NCBI RefSeq assembly: GCF_003597395.2
Contig: NC_133771.1
Span: 44,849,985-44,913,984 of the forward strand
Direction: 5' to 3'
DNA from: Chelonoidis abingdonii
Taxonomy: Eukaryota; Chordata; Testudines; Testudinidae
Length of the DNA stretch: 64,000 bases
Positions 35,055-46,729 of this stretch are shown one piece after another. Position 1 is the first letter of the stretch. Every line of letters starts with the position of its first letter. A program made the position numbers and the translations under genes. Below the pieces are notes generated by a model, which was given only the letters and a program-made list of their open reading frames with translations, ran no database searches and had not been told where the DNA came from.

Positions 35055-37687
35055 ATGCCTCCACATGTCAAATGAGCCCCAGCTTGGAGCAATTGCGAGT
35101 TGCTGGACCTCATCAGTGTTTGAGGGGAGGAAGCTGTGCAGTCCTAACTGTGCTCCAGCCGTAGGAATTACGATACCTATGGGCAGATATCAAGGGATAT
35201 GATGGAAAGGGGCCATGACCGGGACACGCTGCAGTGCAGGGTTAAAGTGAAGGAGCTGCAGAGTGCCTACTGCAAAGCCTGTGAGGGAAACCACCGCTCT
35301 GGTGCTGCACCCATGACCTGCGTTTTTACAAAGAGCGAGTGATATTGGGGTGACCCACCGCCAATCAGGACCACATGGACACTTCAGAGACGGTGTGTGT
35401 CATTAAACAGATAGTCAAGGGTTAATGTTTCTTTCACCTGTAAAGGGTTAAACAAGGGAACCAAACACCTGACCAGAGGACCATCAGGAAACCGGATTTT
35501 TCAAAGCTCAGGGAGGGATTTTTTGGTCTGTGTCTTTGTCTTGGCTCTCAGCTAATGAGAGGGATCTTTTCTATCTGTAAGCTTCTGATCTTTAGTTTCA
35601 TTGTAAGTACAAAGGTAGAAAAACAATAGGCTGTTATTGTTTTTTTGTATTTACATGTGTGTAGTTGCTGAAATGTTAATTGTATTCTCTTTTTGAATAA
35701 GGCTGTTTATTCATATTTTTCTTTTAGCAATAGCCCTGTGTATTGTCAGCTTTGATGAGAGATCATATTTTATGTCTTTTTCTTTCTTTTTATATAAAGT
35801 TTTCTTTTAAGGTTGTTTGAGTTTTCTCTCTGGTAGGTTAAGGAACGAAAGGGAGGGGAAATTCTCTTTGTGTTAGATCTACGGAGGGTTGAAGCTCTGT
35901 AGCACCAGGGAATTGGTGGGAGGGGAAGAGAGCTAGAATCATTTTGTTTCCTTGCTTTGGGTTTGTCTCTTTGTGGAAGAGGAGACATACTCTTGGTATT
36001 GTTGATGTAAAGAGGTTGCATCAGTAACTCTCAGGTTAGCCCAGAGAGGAAATTCTGGGTGGAAGAGAGAGGGGAAGGGAAGTGGGTTATTTCCCTTGTG
36101 GTAGACTCAGGGCATCTGAGTCTTGGGGTTCCCCAGGAAGGTTTTGGGGAGACCAAGTGAGCCAAAACACTGGAATTTTTGGATGGTGCAGCGAGATCAG
36201 AGCTAAGCTGGTAATTAGGCTTAGAGGGGTTCATGCAGGCACCCAGATTTCTGGACGCTAAGGTCCAGATTTGGGAATGCTTATAATAGGGTGGGGGAGC
36301 AGAGGAGGAGAGAGGGCGGGAGAGAAACCGAGATGAGGGTACTGGGATGGGGGCAGACACCCCAGAGTCCAGGAAGCATGAGCCAGACTTTTTCTCAAGC
36401 CAGGAGAAGGTAGCCAGTCGCAGCAGCAGCCGTACTGGTGAAGACAAGCAGAGGAGCAGGTTTCCGGTAAGCGGCTTGATTTCAGGATGAATGTTTCGCG
36501 AGAGGGAGGGTTAGAGCTGCATGCATGCATGCCTAGATGTGGAATAGCCCTTTGATGTGGTCTATCACGTCGCGGTAATCGGCATCGGTAATCTCTTCAA
36601 AAGTTCAGCCAGAGCATGGGCAATGCATTTGCGCAAGTTTTTGGGAGAGCCACTGTGTCCTTATCCCAGTCAGGCTAACTCTTCCACACATTGTGCCGAG
36701 GGTGGGGGGACCATTGCTGCACACAGGCAAGCTGCATAGGGCCAGGTGGAATCTGCATTGCTGTGAAGACCTCCCTCTTTCCTGGTGACCCGCAGTAGCG
36801 AGTTATCTTGCAGGATCAACTCCTGTTGAAAATGGGAGAGACTTTCAGTGTAGGTGCCCCTGCAGCATGTTTGCTTTCCCAATGCACAGAAACCCCAGTA
36901 CAGCCAGAAGCAATTCAATTCCCTACTCACCATTTCGGGGCTCCTTTGGGTTATGTGCGCTCTCTTTGGCATAAGGGAAATTATGCTATTGTGAAGACGG
37001 TAAACTCCTTCACTGTGTGGGAATAACTGTCTGAGATATAACTGTCTGAGATATAAACATGCTGCCTCTGTTAACTGTTGCCATTTTTGCTTTCTACAAG
37101 GAACCTTACTTCTCGATGCCCGTATTATCAACAGCTGAAGACTCCAAAACCTCCGGAAGAACCACGAAAAAGCAAAGATACCTGCTGCAAGCAGTTATGG
37201 AGCACTCTGCAGAGAGAATCAAAAATGCCGAACTCGAGGAAAGGAAAGCGGATCCACCAGGAAACGCAGCGGCCAGGAAGAAAAGCACAAAGCAGCTGAT
37301 AGTATTCCTGGCGTGGCAAGCGACTCTATCCAGGCGCTCATAGACATTCAGGCAGAGCACTACCTTGCCAACTCTCCCCCGGTGCAAAAAGCTCTTTACT
37401 TGTGCCCATGTCAGCTCAAAACCCGCTTCCATCCAGGTTCTTCTACCACTGCCAGCTGCTCCAACACCTGTACGTTCACCAACCAGCCTGAGAACTACGA
37501 CTTACCTCTGCACTCAACTCCATCACCATGCAGTATAAGGCATCCTGAAGTGCAGCAGTCATTGCACTGCATCCCAGACATGACATATTAACCTGTGACT
37601 ATACAGTTCCCCACCGCACCCCCCTGCCCTTATTAGTCCCAAAATGTTGTGTGTCTGTCAATAAAGCTATTTTCTTTTCAATAAATG
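35055..37687 (+). pseudogene. Myb/SANT-type Harbinger accessory protein pseudogene (copy 2)
   Basis: The ATG at 35055 matches that of copy 1, but a stop follows within a few codons and the SANT-like region continues only in fragments (wording for NYDTYGQ near 35170 and GHDRDT near 35215). The gene is split by the solo LTR at 35396-36288. Beyond it are the Glu-rich region and SQEK-like residues (36300-36440) and then, at 37127-37343, a readable C-terminal stretch with TSGRTTKKQRYLLQAVMEHS and EERKADP, a likely coiled-coil or helical tail. AATAAA signals lie at 37660 and 37680. Inactive. Confidence 0.65.
35396..36288 (+). mobile_element. Solo LTR (family A/B) inside Harbinger copy 2
   Basis: 893 bp beginning TGTGTCATTAAACAGATAG, flanked by CGGTG (35391-35395) and GGGTG (36289-36293). 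It ends TTATAATA where the related LTR at 46730-47507 ends TTATGACA, so the terminal CA has decayed by transitions. Comparison with Harbinger copy 1 shows the uninterrupted Myb-gene sequence and fixes both junctions. An AATAAG at about 35695 may be a degraded poly(A) signal. No internal retroelement sequence is present. 5-bp TSDs fit Gypsy or some endogenous retroviruses. Confidence 0.8.
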
Positions 37688-37929
37688 AATTCTTGGCTTT
37701 GAACAGTCTTATTATTGCAGAAAGTAAAAGATACCTTCTCCAGAAAGAAACAGGCATCGAAATCAGCTTAGGAAAAACAGATTCCTACTAACATTGTAGC
37801 CACTGCACTTCACTCCGTGCAAGGCACCAAACATTACTGTTGGTTTCAGCCTCAATTCTTCCCTCAGGCATCCAATCCTTGTAGCCCTGGCTGGGCGTCT
37901 CTAGTGCCCTGTCCTGGCTGTGCAAATTC

Positions 37930-39032
37930 AGCCTCCAGCGTTGAACTCAGAGGTCCATGCCTGACTGAATGTTTCAACCCTTCCCTCACAAATATTATGG
38001 GAGCACGTGGATATAACCGACAGGGAATGGTGCTTTCCCCAAGTAGCTTCCATACAGAGATCTCCAGAACCCTTTTAAACGGCCAAAAGCATACCCACAG
38101 TCATTCGGCCACTGGCTCAGCCTGTAGTTGAACGTCCTTGGCTCCTGTCAAGCTTCCCTGTATATGTTTCATGAGCCAAGGCTTAACGGGTAAGCAGGGT
38201 CTCCAGGATCACAATGGGCATTTCGACGTCCCCTACTGCGATCTTCCATCTGGGAAAAAAGTTCTGCCTGCAGCTTCCTGAACAGGCCAGTGTTCCAAAG
38301 ATGCGTGCATCATGCACCGTTCCAGCCAGCCTGTGTTAATGTCAATGAACGCCCACGGTGATGCACAAGCGCCTGGAGTACCATAGAGAAATACCCCTCC
38401 CAATTAACGTACTCGGATGCTAGGGTGAGGGTGCAGAAATAGGAATATGCATCCTATCTATCACCTCTCCACAGTTAGGGAAACCATTTGTGCAAGCCAA
38501 CAATGTCCTGCACGTCCCAGAGTCATGTTTTCTTTAGCAGGATGCGATTAATGGCCCTGCAAACTTGCATCAAACGATCCCAACAGTCGACTTTCCCACT
38601 CCCAACTGGTTCCCAACAGATCGGTAGCTGTCTGAGTTGCCAGCTTCCAGATTGCAATAGCCCCCGCTTCTCCACTGGCAGGGCAGCTCTCAATCTCATG
38701 TCCTTGAGCCGCAGGGTGGGGGCGAGCTCAGCACACAGTCCCATGAAAGTGGCTTTTCTCATCCGAAAGTTCTGCAGCCACTGCTCGTCATCCCAGACTT
38801 CCATGATGATGTGATCCCACCATTCAGTGCTTGTTTGCCGAGCCCAAAAGCGGTGTTCCACGGTGCTGAGCATTTCCGTGAATGCCAGCAGCAATTTCGC
38901 GTCGTACGCATCAGGCGACTCACTATCATCGTCGGACTCCTCAGCACTTTGGATCATAAGGAACAGCTCAACTGCCAAACGTGATGTGCTGGCGAGACTC
39001 AACAGCATACTCCTCAGCAGTTCGGGTTCCAT
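37930..39032 (-). pseudogene. HARBI1-type transposase pseudogene (copy 2)
   Basis: Reads left from ATG 39032 (MEPELL). An open stretch of about 170 codons to 38523 contains an acidic run (EESDDDSESPD), RFWARQTSTEWWDHI, MEVWDDEQWLQNFRMRKATF and MQVCRAINRILL, the N-terminal half of Harbinger transposases. Shifted frames then show the first catalytic Asp in a VIDRMHIP context (about 38445-38470), GWPE-like residues, and the second Asp in GDPAYPL (about 38184-38205). At the third acidic position (about 38065) a deletion removes the Glu codon of the ECAFGR-type motif. It cannot encode an active DDE nuclease. Confidence 0.8.
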
Positions 39033-39629
39033 TTCCCACAGAAATCGCGCTGCACACAAACCGTTGAGAGAGTCAAGATGGCGCCAAACGTGGACGGAAA
39101 AACAGGGATTAGAGGGATGTGAAGCGATGCATCACGGAGCGTTGGGACAGGAAGCAGAATAACCTGCACCCTCCACCCCCTTCTCACAACCCACGGCGCC
39201 AAAATGGGACAAGGTGCTCTGTGGGACAGCTGCCCATAATGCACCACTCCCAATAGCGCTGCAAATGCTGCAAATGTGGCCACACAGCAGCGCTGGTAGC
39301 TGTCAGTGTGGCCACACTGCAGCGCTTTTTCTACACAGCTGTACGAAGACAGCTATAACTCCCAGCGCTGCACACTTGCAAGTGTAGCCAAGGCCTCAGA
39401 TAGAATCTGACCCTTTTTTTTTAATGCTTAACTCAAATAGAAGAGCAGTTAAATATTCAGGGGGTATAAATATCTTCAGATTTGAAGGTCTTATGTATAA
39501 GAGCTGAATGCATTACAATTACATTAATCTAGGATCAAAGTTAAATGGAGGACGTTTTCTTATGACTAAGGCTTGAAGATGGGAGACCTAGCTTCTAAGA
39601 GAGTGAATAAGTGAATGGAGGGTAGAAAC

Positions 39630-39870
39630 AAGGTGAATGAGGTAATATCTTTTATTAAACCAACTTCTGTTGGTTTTGAGCACCACAGACACACAGAAGA
39701 AGAGTTCCATGTAGCTTGAAAGTTTCTCTCTTTTACCAACAGAGTTCCACGTAGCTTGAAAGTTTGTCTCTTTTACTAATAGAAGTTGGTTCAATAAAAA
39801 AAAATTACATCACCCATCTTCTCTCACTCTCATACCCTGGGAGCAACACAGCTACAACAGCACTTCAGAT
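39630..39870. repeat. SINE-like repeat, second family, inverted and tandem
   Basis: Contains AGGTAATATCTTTTATTAAA and, inverted, TTCAATAAAAAAAAATTACA: two opposed partial copies of one repeat. Between them a 40-base unit starting GAGTTCCA is duplicated in tandem (39702 and 39742). It ends with GAGCAACACAGCTACAACAG. A related single copy is at 47630-47757. Class unknown; organisation resembles the family at 4315-4441. Confidence 0.6.
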
Positions 39871-40777
39871 AAGAGATTTAGGGCTCATGTCCATCACTTT
39901 TGAAAATCTTTACTTTACAGATCAACAGAAGCTACTCTTGTTTCCAAAAGGGTGATGTAATAGCCTTATTTTTTAAGAGATAGGGTAAAAATGACCAAGG
40001 AAAGCATTTTATAAACTACAAATACTCTTTAAAAAAGAATAATACACACAGGATGAAGGGGACAAAAAGAGGGAAGGAAAAGAGGACTAGTACTATTATG
40101 TGTCTCTATCTCAAAGGTATCTGGAGTATGTCCTTGCAGACAGACTGATATGGGGCCAACTTGCCATCGGCTAGAATTTAACAAGGAAAGCATGCAGTTG
40201 GCTTCAGACTACTGTATTATGTCCATTCCAATATACTTGAAATTCTAGGGATCTTGTAAAAAGGTGGTTACCTTGCTACATAGTAATACAAAAATCTTGG
40301 CATAATAATACTAATTTAAAAATCAATTGATTTATCAATATAAGTAATACCAAATTATTGTTTATTAAAATGAATAAACTGAACTATCTGTTTTAGCTAC
40401 TGCTCTATGAACAATAAAATGCATTCAACTCCTCTAGAGTCTATTACTTGTTTTCTTTAAAACACAGAAACCAACAGTATACTTAAAAGTGCTTGAAACA
40501 TTTTGAAGCTATTAATAGGGGGAGCTGGTTGCTGCCTGTAAAGCCATAAAACAGACTCTTTTCACCTCTAAGAATCTTTATAGTGGTCAGCCTTGGATTA
40601 GTTATCTTTTTCTAGTTCAATGGAAGGTTCAGTATGTGTATAGGTTTCCTCTGAATGAGCCTGAACACAGATAGGAGATTCTTGTTGCTTTGAAAAGTAT
40701 AATTGAAAACTGCAGGAAAGATGATAATTGTGGAAATTATTGAAGCACAGTTGTATTCTGCAGCACCTTTCATCCCA
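39871..40777. other. AT-rich DNA, no gene recognised
   Basis: Nothing supported. Confidence 0.5.
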
Positions 40778-40972
40778 AAACATTCACTGAGTTTTACAAG
40801 TATCTGTTAATTAAGCCTCACAACACCCTTGTAGCAGTTTACATATGAGTAAACCAAAACTAAGAGAAGGGAGGTGTGTTGCCCAAAGTCACACAGCAAG
40901 ATAATGACAAAGCCGCAACTAAGGAGACCTGGTTGTTCTGGTTACCTTCTATCCACTGATAGAGTTGCATAA
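40778..40972 (-). mobile_element. MIR-type CORE-SINE
   Basis: On the plus strand TTAAGCCTCACAACACCCTT, then GAGTAAACCAAAACTAAGAG, then TTGCCCAAAGTCACACAGCA follow the order of a reversed MIR element, including its conserved core. The tRNA-related head would lie at the 40972 side but is decayed. MIR-like CORE-SINEs are old, so this marks ancient sequence at the site. Confidence 0.75.
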
Positions 40973-41870
40973 TATCTTTTAGGATTGTGTTAATCAAAAA
41001 ATATGATTCAATGGCAGTATAGGCTTGTATACAGCCCTCTTATTTATTTAAAATATCTTTAATCCCATCTCCTAATTGTGGCTCTATTCATGCCTTTGGA
41101 TGTATATTGGAACTGAGCTCAGTGCAACTGGAATGTAGAGGACACAGATGGACAGGGCCTCCAAGCTGATGATCCTGCTTCCAATAGAAATCAGGAGTTC
41201 TTCGGATACTGGGTTCAGAACACCCTGTTCTGTGAGGTTGGGACAAACACCACTCATTGAAGGAAATATCTCTGACTTTTCTTACCTTTCTGCATCCCAC
41301 CCATTTTTCCCCCTCATGAGTAGGGAGGATGTGGCTCTCTATTTTCAGCTGCATTAATCCTGAGCTTCAGTTTTCTTTATCTACCTTAATATGAGTCTCA
41401 GCAGTTCTCAATGTTTAACTGAGAAGGTAGAAAATTGCTGTTTGCCCTATGTATCAACAATTGATGTCTGAATTGGGATACACTGGATTAGTGGAGAATC
41501 TCCCTATTCATGTGAGAAATAACAGAAAAATACAGGAGAATATGGAAAATTCTATTATACTTACCTGACTATTCTTACATTAAAACTACCCATCACACTA
41601 ACGCTGGACAACTAACCTTATTTGTGTACTACTGTACTATCTGTTTTGTATTTTCAGGTAAGGCAATGCCTGGAGGATGCTGTTCTATACTGAACACCTC
41701 TGTCTCTCTCTCTCTGTATATATATAAAAATAAATAAAATTTTAAAAGATGACTGAGATTCAAGGCATCCTAGACCATCGTTAATCATATAATAAAATCT
41801 CAGCAGCAATAAAGTAATCTAGTTAATAAATAATCTATGATTTAAAGTGATCTAGTTTTGTTTTTCCTCG
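40973..41870. other. No gene recognised; CT/TA microsatellite
   Basis: A short CT then TA microsatellite lies at 41702-41727. The opposed open frames at 41088-41357 (88 and 69 codons) show no domain. Confidence 0.5.
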
Positions 41871-42317
41871 AAGGGATTGCCTATACTAGAAAGTTTTACA
41901 GCTTTAAGTAACCAGTATAGTTCAAGAAGCAACTCCACCACCTCCGAGTGTGAGCACAATTGTACCAGTATAAAACTGCAGAACTGCAAGCATTGGACTG
42001 TCAGACCCACTGGGGTAAACACAACAAATTGCACAGGAATTGCAGCCTAAATCTCTGGTGTGAACAGAGAGGGATGAGAATGTCCACTCTGAGAAAATTG
42101 TGATTAGAGGCCTGAGATCTGAGTGGGGTACCCTCAAGGAGGGTGCATTTACCCCCAGAATTTTGACAACTGGTATAGTCTATTCTGGTTCAGGGTTGGT
42201 GTAAGTGCATTTGCACTAGCACTTTTATTGGTATAACTATGTTTGCAAAAACAAAACAAAAAATCACACCCCTGACACAGTAAATACAGTAAAACTTTTA
42301 AGTGTAGCTCAGGCCTT
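41871..42317. mobile_element. Harbinger-like MITE
   Basis: 447 bp. The left end AAGGGATTGCCTATACTAGA and the complemented right end AAGGCCTGAGCTACACTTAA both continue into AAAGTTTTAC, giving an imperfect inverted repeat of about 29 bases. The CTACACT theme matches the Harbinger ends in the window. No clear 3-bp duplication survives on the left. Non-coding. Confidence 0.6.
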
Positions 42318-42488
42318 AAATGGGCCATTCAAAATGGAGAGAGAGAAAGAGAAAGATGTTTTCATCATCATTTAACCATCTCTAGTGTGGACTGGGAGTT
42401 GCCACCTTATAACTGTGTGATGGCTTATTGAATGGGTAGTCACAGTCCACTTCTTAGTGAAGCAATATCAACTTAATAAAACCCACTT

Positions 42489-43599
42489 GTGAAACCCTGG
42501 AACCCCCATATTCACCACTTTCATACAATTATGATATGTTTTGTCCAAAGTATGCCTTGCAGGGTATCATTCTAAAAGTCTTGATTTTTTGAACATTTAA
42601 TATCCTGTTGGATTGTATGTGCTCACATTGTATGTGAAGTTATGATGTTTTGCTATGTGTGTGTTACTGAAATATGTTTTGAAGTTGGAAAGACCCACAA
42701 CTAGCCACTAGCCTTTCAGATACAACAATGAAGAAACTAGACAGTGCTAATGGCCCCATTAAAGGGATTCCACACGCCCTCAGGAACTGTTAACAATGGA
42801 GGCTTCGCAGAGGGAGCATGTAGGCAATCAAAGATGCTTGACCGGGGGTGGGGTGGGGGGCAAACCCCTTGTCATGAACAAAGATATTTCCAGCAAGCTG
42901 GAAGAAGCTATAAAAGAGGGGAAGTGACATCATCACTTGGCCTCACTCCCTCCACAACTTTACAGCTGGAAACACGTTAGGAACAAAGACTGAACTTGGA
43001 AGGGGATCCCATGCATGACAGGAAAATTCCAGCCTGTGTATGGAAAAGCTGTGATCTGCTTGTACTATCTAAAATGGTGAGACACTACTTGATTCAAATC
43101 TTGTCCAGTTTAGAGAATGTAAACTGCATTTTTGTTTTATTTCTTATGGTAATCTACTTTGATCTGTACTCTATTACTTATAATCACTTAAAATCTACAT
43201 TTCTGTAGTTAATAAATCTATTTTATATTTTTACCTAAAACAGTGTGTTGTTTGAAGTGCAAAGGGGAATCTGCACAGGAATATGCTCAGAAATAGTGCA
43301 TTGTCCTCTCTACCTTGAGGGAGAGGTGGACTGGATAATAACTTGCACTGGTCAAACTTCTGAACAGGGCAGAAAGGTATAGCTCTGGGGTCCTAGGCTG
43401 GGGAACTGGGGGAGTTGGCTAGAGCCTCTCTATTGTTAGTTCATGAGTGGTTAGGAGAAGCATGCATCCCTACTTGTGCAAATGCTTGTGTGAGTGCAGG
43501 ACCAGAAGAGGTCTGCAGTTTGCCACAGCATCACAGTGAGCAAGGAAAAGAAGGCTCAGTAGTACTCCAGTTGCACCGTGGGGAAGTCCATCCCGTGCA
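42489..43599 (+). mobile_element. LTR with TATA box and poly(A) signal
   Basis: Layout of a long terminal repeat on the plus strand: a TATA box (TATAAAAG, 42909-42916) following a GC-containing upstream part, and AATAAA at 43211-43216 in an AT-rich stretch 300 bases on. The start near TGTGAAACCC (42489; an alternative TGTGATGG lies near 42416) and the end near CATCCCGTGCA (43599) are estimates; I could not match flanking duplications. No gag or pol sequence adjoins, so it is probably solo. Confidence 0.55.
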
Positions 43600-43657
43600 C
43601 TGCCATTTAGCACCTTTGTAGTAGCCTGAGCAAGCACTCCAAATACTAAATCAGAAC

Positions 43658-43785
43658 ATCAGAGGGGTAGCCATGTTAGTCTGGATCTGTAAAAGCAGCA
43701 GAGAATCCTGTGGCACCTTATAGACTAACAGACGTTTTGGAGCGTGAGCTTTCGTGGGTGAATACCCACTTCGTCAGACGCAAGG
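43658..43785 (-). repeat. SINE-like unit, CTGACGA...GAAA family
   Basis: The complement of the repeat at 4315-4441: it starts ATCAGAGGGGTAGCCATGTT and ends with the reversed stem-loop TTTCGTGGGTGAATACCCAC then TTCGTCAGACG. The core reads CTGACGA here instead of CTGATGA. The flanks TAAATCAGAAC (43647) and TAATCAGAAAC (43786) are an imperfect duplication of about 10 bases. Confidence 0.75.
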
Positions 43786-43872
43786 TAATCAGAAACAGAG
43801 ACTCATCATGTCCTCTCTCTGCTATAGAGGTTCATCCTGGTAAGAACTAAGCGAAACATGTTGGGATTCAAG

Positions 43873-46100
43873 ATTCATAGACTCTAGGACTGGAAGGGAC
43901 ACAGAGGTCATCGGTCCAGTCCCCTGCACTCATGCAGAGAACAAAATACTGTCTAGACCACCCTGATAGACATTTATTCACTTCTTAAATATCTCCAGAG
44001 ATGGAGATTCCACAACCTCCCTAGCAATTTATTCAGGTGTTTACACTACCCTGACAGTTGAAACTTTTTCCTAATGCCAACCTAAATCTCCTTGCTGCAG
44101 TTTAAAGCCCATTGCTTCTTGTTCTTCATTAGAGGGTAAGGGTGAAGACAAGTTTTCTCCCTCCTCCTGACGATCACCCTTTTCGATACCTGAAAACTGC
44201 TATCCATGTCCCCTCTGCATCAGTTTTCTTTTTCAAACTAAACAAACCAATTCCTTTCAGCCTCCTTCATAAGGTCATGTTCTTCGGAGACTTTAATCAT
44301 TCTTGTTGCTCTCTCTGACCCTCTCCAATTTCTCACATCTTTCTTGCAATGCGGTGCCAGAACTGGAACAATACTCCGTTGAGCTAACCAGTGCAGAGTA
44401 GAGTCAGAAGTAATGATCTTGTGCTTGTTACAACAAACTTTTATGCATCCCAGAATTACGTTTGCTTTTTGGCTACAAGTAATCACACTGTTGAATCGAT
44501 ATTTAAACTGGGTGGTCTGCACTATGACCGCCTTAGATCCTCTTTCTGCCATACTCCTTCCTAGACAGTCTCTCCATTCTGTATGGTGAAATCCTGATTG
44601 TTTCCTTCCTAAGTGGAGCATTTGATGTGTCTTATTGAATTCATACGGTTTTACTTCAGACCATTTCCTCCAATTTGTCCAGATCATTATTGAATTTGGA
44701 CCCTGTCCTCGCAAAGCAGTTTGCAATTCCAGTGGTATCATCCAGAGACTTAATAAAGCGTACTTTCTATGCGACATCTAAGTCGTTGATGAAGATATTG
44801 AACAAAGAGCCGTCCCAAAAGACCCCTGTGGAACCGCATTGTTTACGCTTTCCAGCAGATTTGAGCCATTAATCAATCCATCTCTGAGCTACAGTTACAC
44901 AGCCAGTTATGCACACCTTATAGTAAGCCCCATAAATTGTATTTGCTATGTTGATTGATAAGAAATATCATCAACAGTAAACACATGCCATCCTGCTTTC
45001 CTTATCGGACAAGCTCATATCCTATCGAAGAAAGATCAGATTTGGTTTTGAGATGAATTGTTTCTTTACAAATCCTGCTGGCTTATCCCTGTCATAGTAC
45101 CCCAACCGTCCAAGTGTTTGCAGATGATTTTTTAATTACTTGCTCCATTATCTTCCTAGCTCAGAAGATTCCATACTGGTCTGTAGTTTGCCTGGGTTGT
45201 TTTTATTTCCCTTTTATATGATGGGCACTAGATTTGCCTTTTCCCCAGTCTTCTGGAAATCCTCTCTCGTCTCATAACTTTCCCAAGATAATAGTACACG
45301 GCTCAGATACTCCTCTATTAACTCTTCGAGTATTCTAGGATGCAATTTCAATCAGCCCTGTGACTTCAGGTCTACTTATTCATAGTGTTTTAACTGTGCT
45401 CTTTTTTTTATTTCATCTTCTAAACTACCCCCTTCCCATAAAGCTTATCCACTACGTTAGAGCATTCTTCAGACTTCTCAGTGAAGACCGAAACAAAGAA
45501 GTCATTCACACATCTCTGCATTTCCAAGTTCCTGTTACGTTTCTCCTTCTCAACTGAGCATGGGCCTACCCTGTCTGGGTTCTTGCTTCTAATGTATGAT
45601 AAAAGTCTTCTTGTTTCCCTTATTCCATACTAGTTTGAGCTCATTTTGTGCCTTTGCCTTTCTAATCTTAGCTCTGCATTCACCATGTTATTTTGCTATA
45701 TTCATCCTTTGTAATCTGACCTTTAAGTTTCCATTTTTTATGAGACTCCTTTTTATTTTGGTAGGTCTGTCAAGGATCCTCGTGTGTTAAGCCAAGGTGG
45801 TCTTTTGCCACATTTTCTTCTTCTCCTACCGCATCAGAATAGCTTTGGTTTTTGGGCCCTTAAAGTGTCCTTTGAAGAATTGTCCAAACTCTCCTCATGT
45901 TGTTTTCCCTCAAGTCTTGCTTTCCATGGGACCTTACCTAGTCAGCTATCTGAGCTTGACAAAATCTGCTTCTGAAAATCATTGTCCTCTATTTTGCTGT
46001 ACTCCTTCAACCTTCCTTAGAATTGCAAATTCTATGATTTATGACCACTTTCCACTCACAGCTCCTTCTAGTTCAAATTCTCAGCAAGTTCCTCTCTATT
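43873..46100 (-). mobile_element. CR1 LINE, about 2.2 kb, minus strand
   Basis: Begins TTCATAGACTCTAGGACTGG, complement of a CR1 tail, with standard CR1 3' untranslated wording (CTGATAGACATTTATTCA near 43965). The minus-strand frame 44238-44777 reads MLHLGRKQS, SQKANVILGCI and LAPHCKKDV in order: the region after the reverse-transcriptase active site in CR1 ORF2. Decayed upstream ORF2 sequence continues to about 46100, where recognisable similarity ends; ORF1 and probably the endonuclease start are missing. The right boundary is approximate. Confidence 0.8.
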
Positions 46101-46729
46101 GTTAGTTAATCATGGTAACGACAATTTTAGGATGACCCGCAACCACTGTGACCAGCACTGCTCTGTCTCATCCACCTGCCTGCTAGCCAGACAAGAGCCG
46201 ACGAGCAATGGATGGCTCTGAGGTGGGGGAAGATCTGGTGTGGTTTTGCAAAGACGTACTTGTGATTTTCCAACTTACTGATATCCCCGGCTTGGGCGGG
46301 GGGCGCATTCCATTGAAGGTGCTACTGGTGGAATCTCTCAGGCAGCAGTGGGATAGCTACAGGAGAAGGTGCTGCTCCCCATGCTGTCGATTCTCAATAA
46401 ATAGAGATCTCCAGGGATTTCAATCAGCACCCACATTCGCAAGCATTCCATTTCATTTAAAAAATGTTGCTTTCGATGTAGAAATGCTCTCCTAACATAT
46501 ACACATAAAATAAAAAAGTGATGGTAAAAATAGAAGTCTTATATGAAAAATACTGTCATTAAAACAATTAATACACTTAATGCAAACTCATGTTTTAGTC
46601 ACATAAACAAGTCTAATGGTGATTGGTTTATAACATATAAAATCAAACCACTGACACTGGAGGAAAATAAAAATCAGCAACAATCCCATCATTCTAATAG
46701 AAAGAGTTCAAAGAAACAGATAGGGCTAT
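46101..46729. other. Unassigned sequence with a 95-codon open frame
   Basis: Between a CR1 and a solo LTR. A plus-strand frame at 46208-46495 (MDGSEVGEDLVWF, then GLGGGRIPLKVLL) lies in locally GC-richer DNA. I do not recognise it. It could be the end of an unidentified retroelement or a chance frame; no splice or promoter context supports a host gene. Confidence 0.3.

Larger units (their letters stand above)
34665..39395 (-). mobile_element. PIF/Harbinger transposon, copy 2 (inverted)
   Basis: 4731 bp, of which 893 are a later LTR. Ends AGGCTTGGCTACACT (left) and, complemented, GGCCTTGGCTACACT (right); flanks TTA (34662-34664) and TCA (39396-39398), a TWA-type duplication with one change. 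Relative to copy 1 it is reversed: the Myb-like gene reads right from the left end and the transposase reads left from the right end. The subterminal GCAGCGCTG motifs are shared. Its transposase is the better preserved of the two. Confidence 0.9.
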
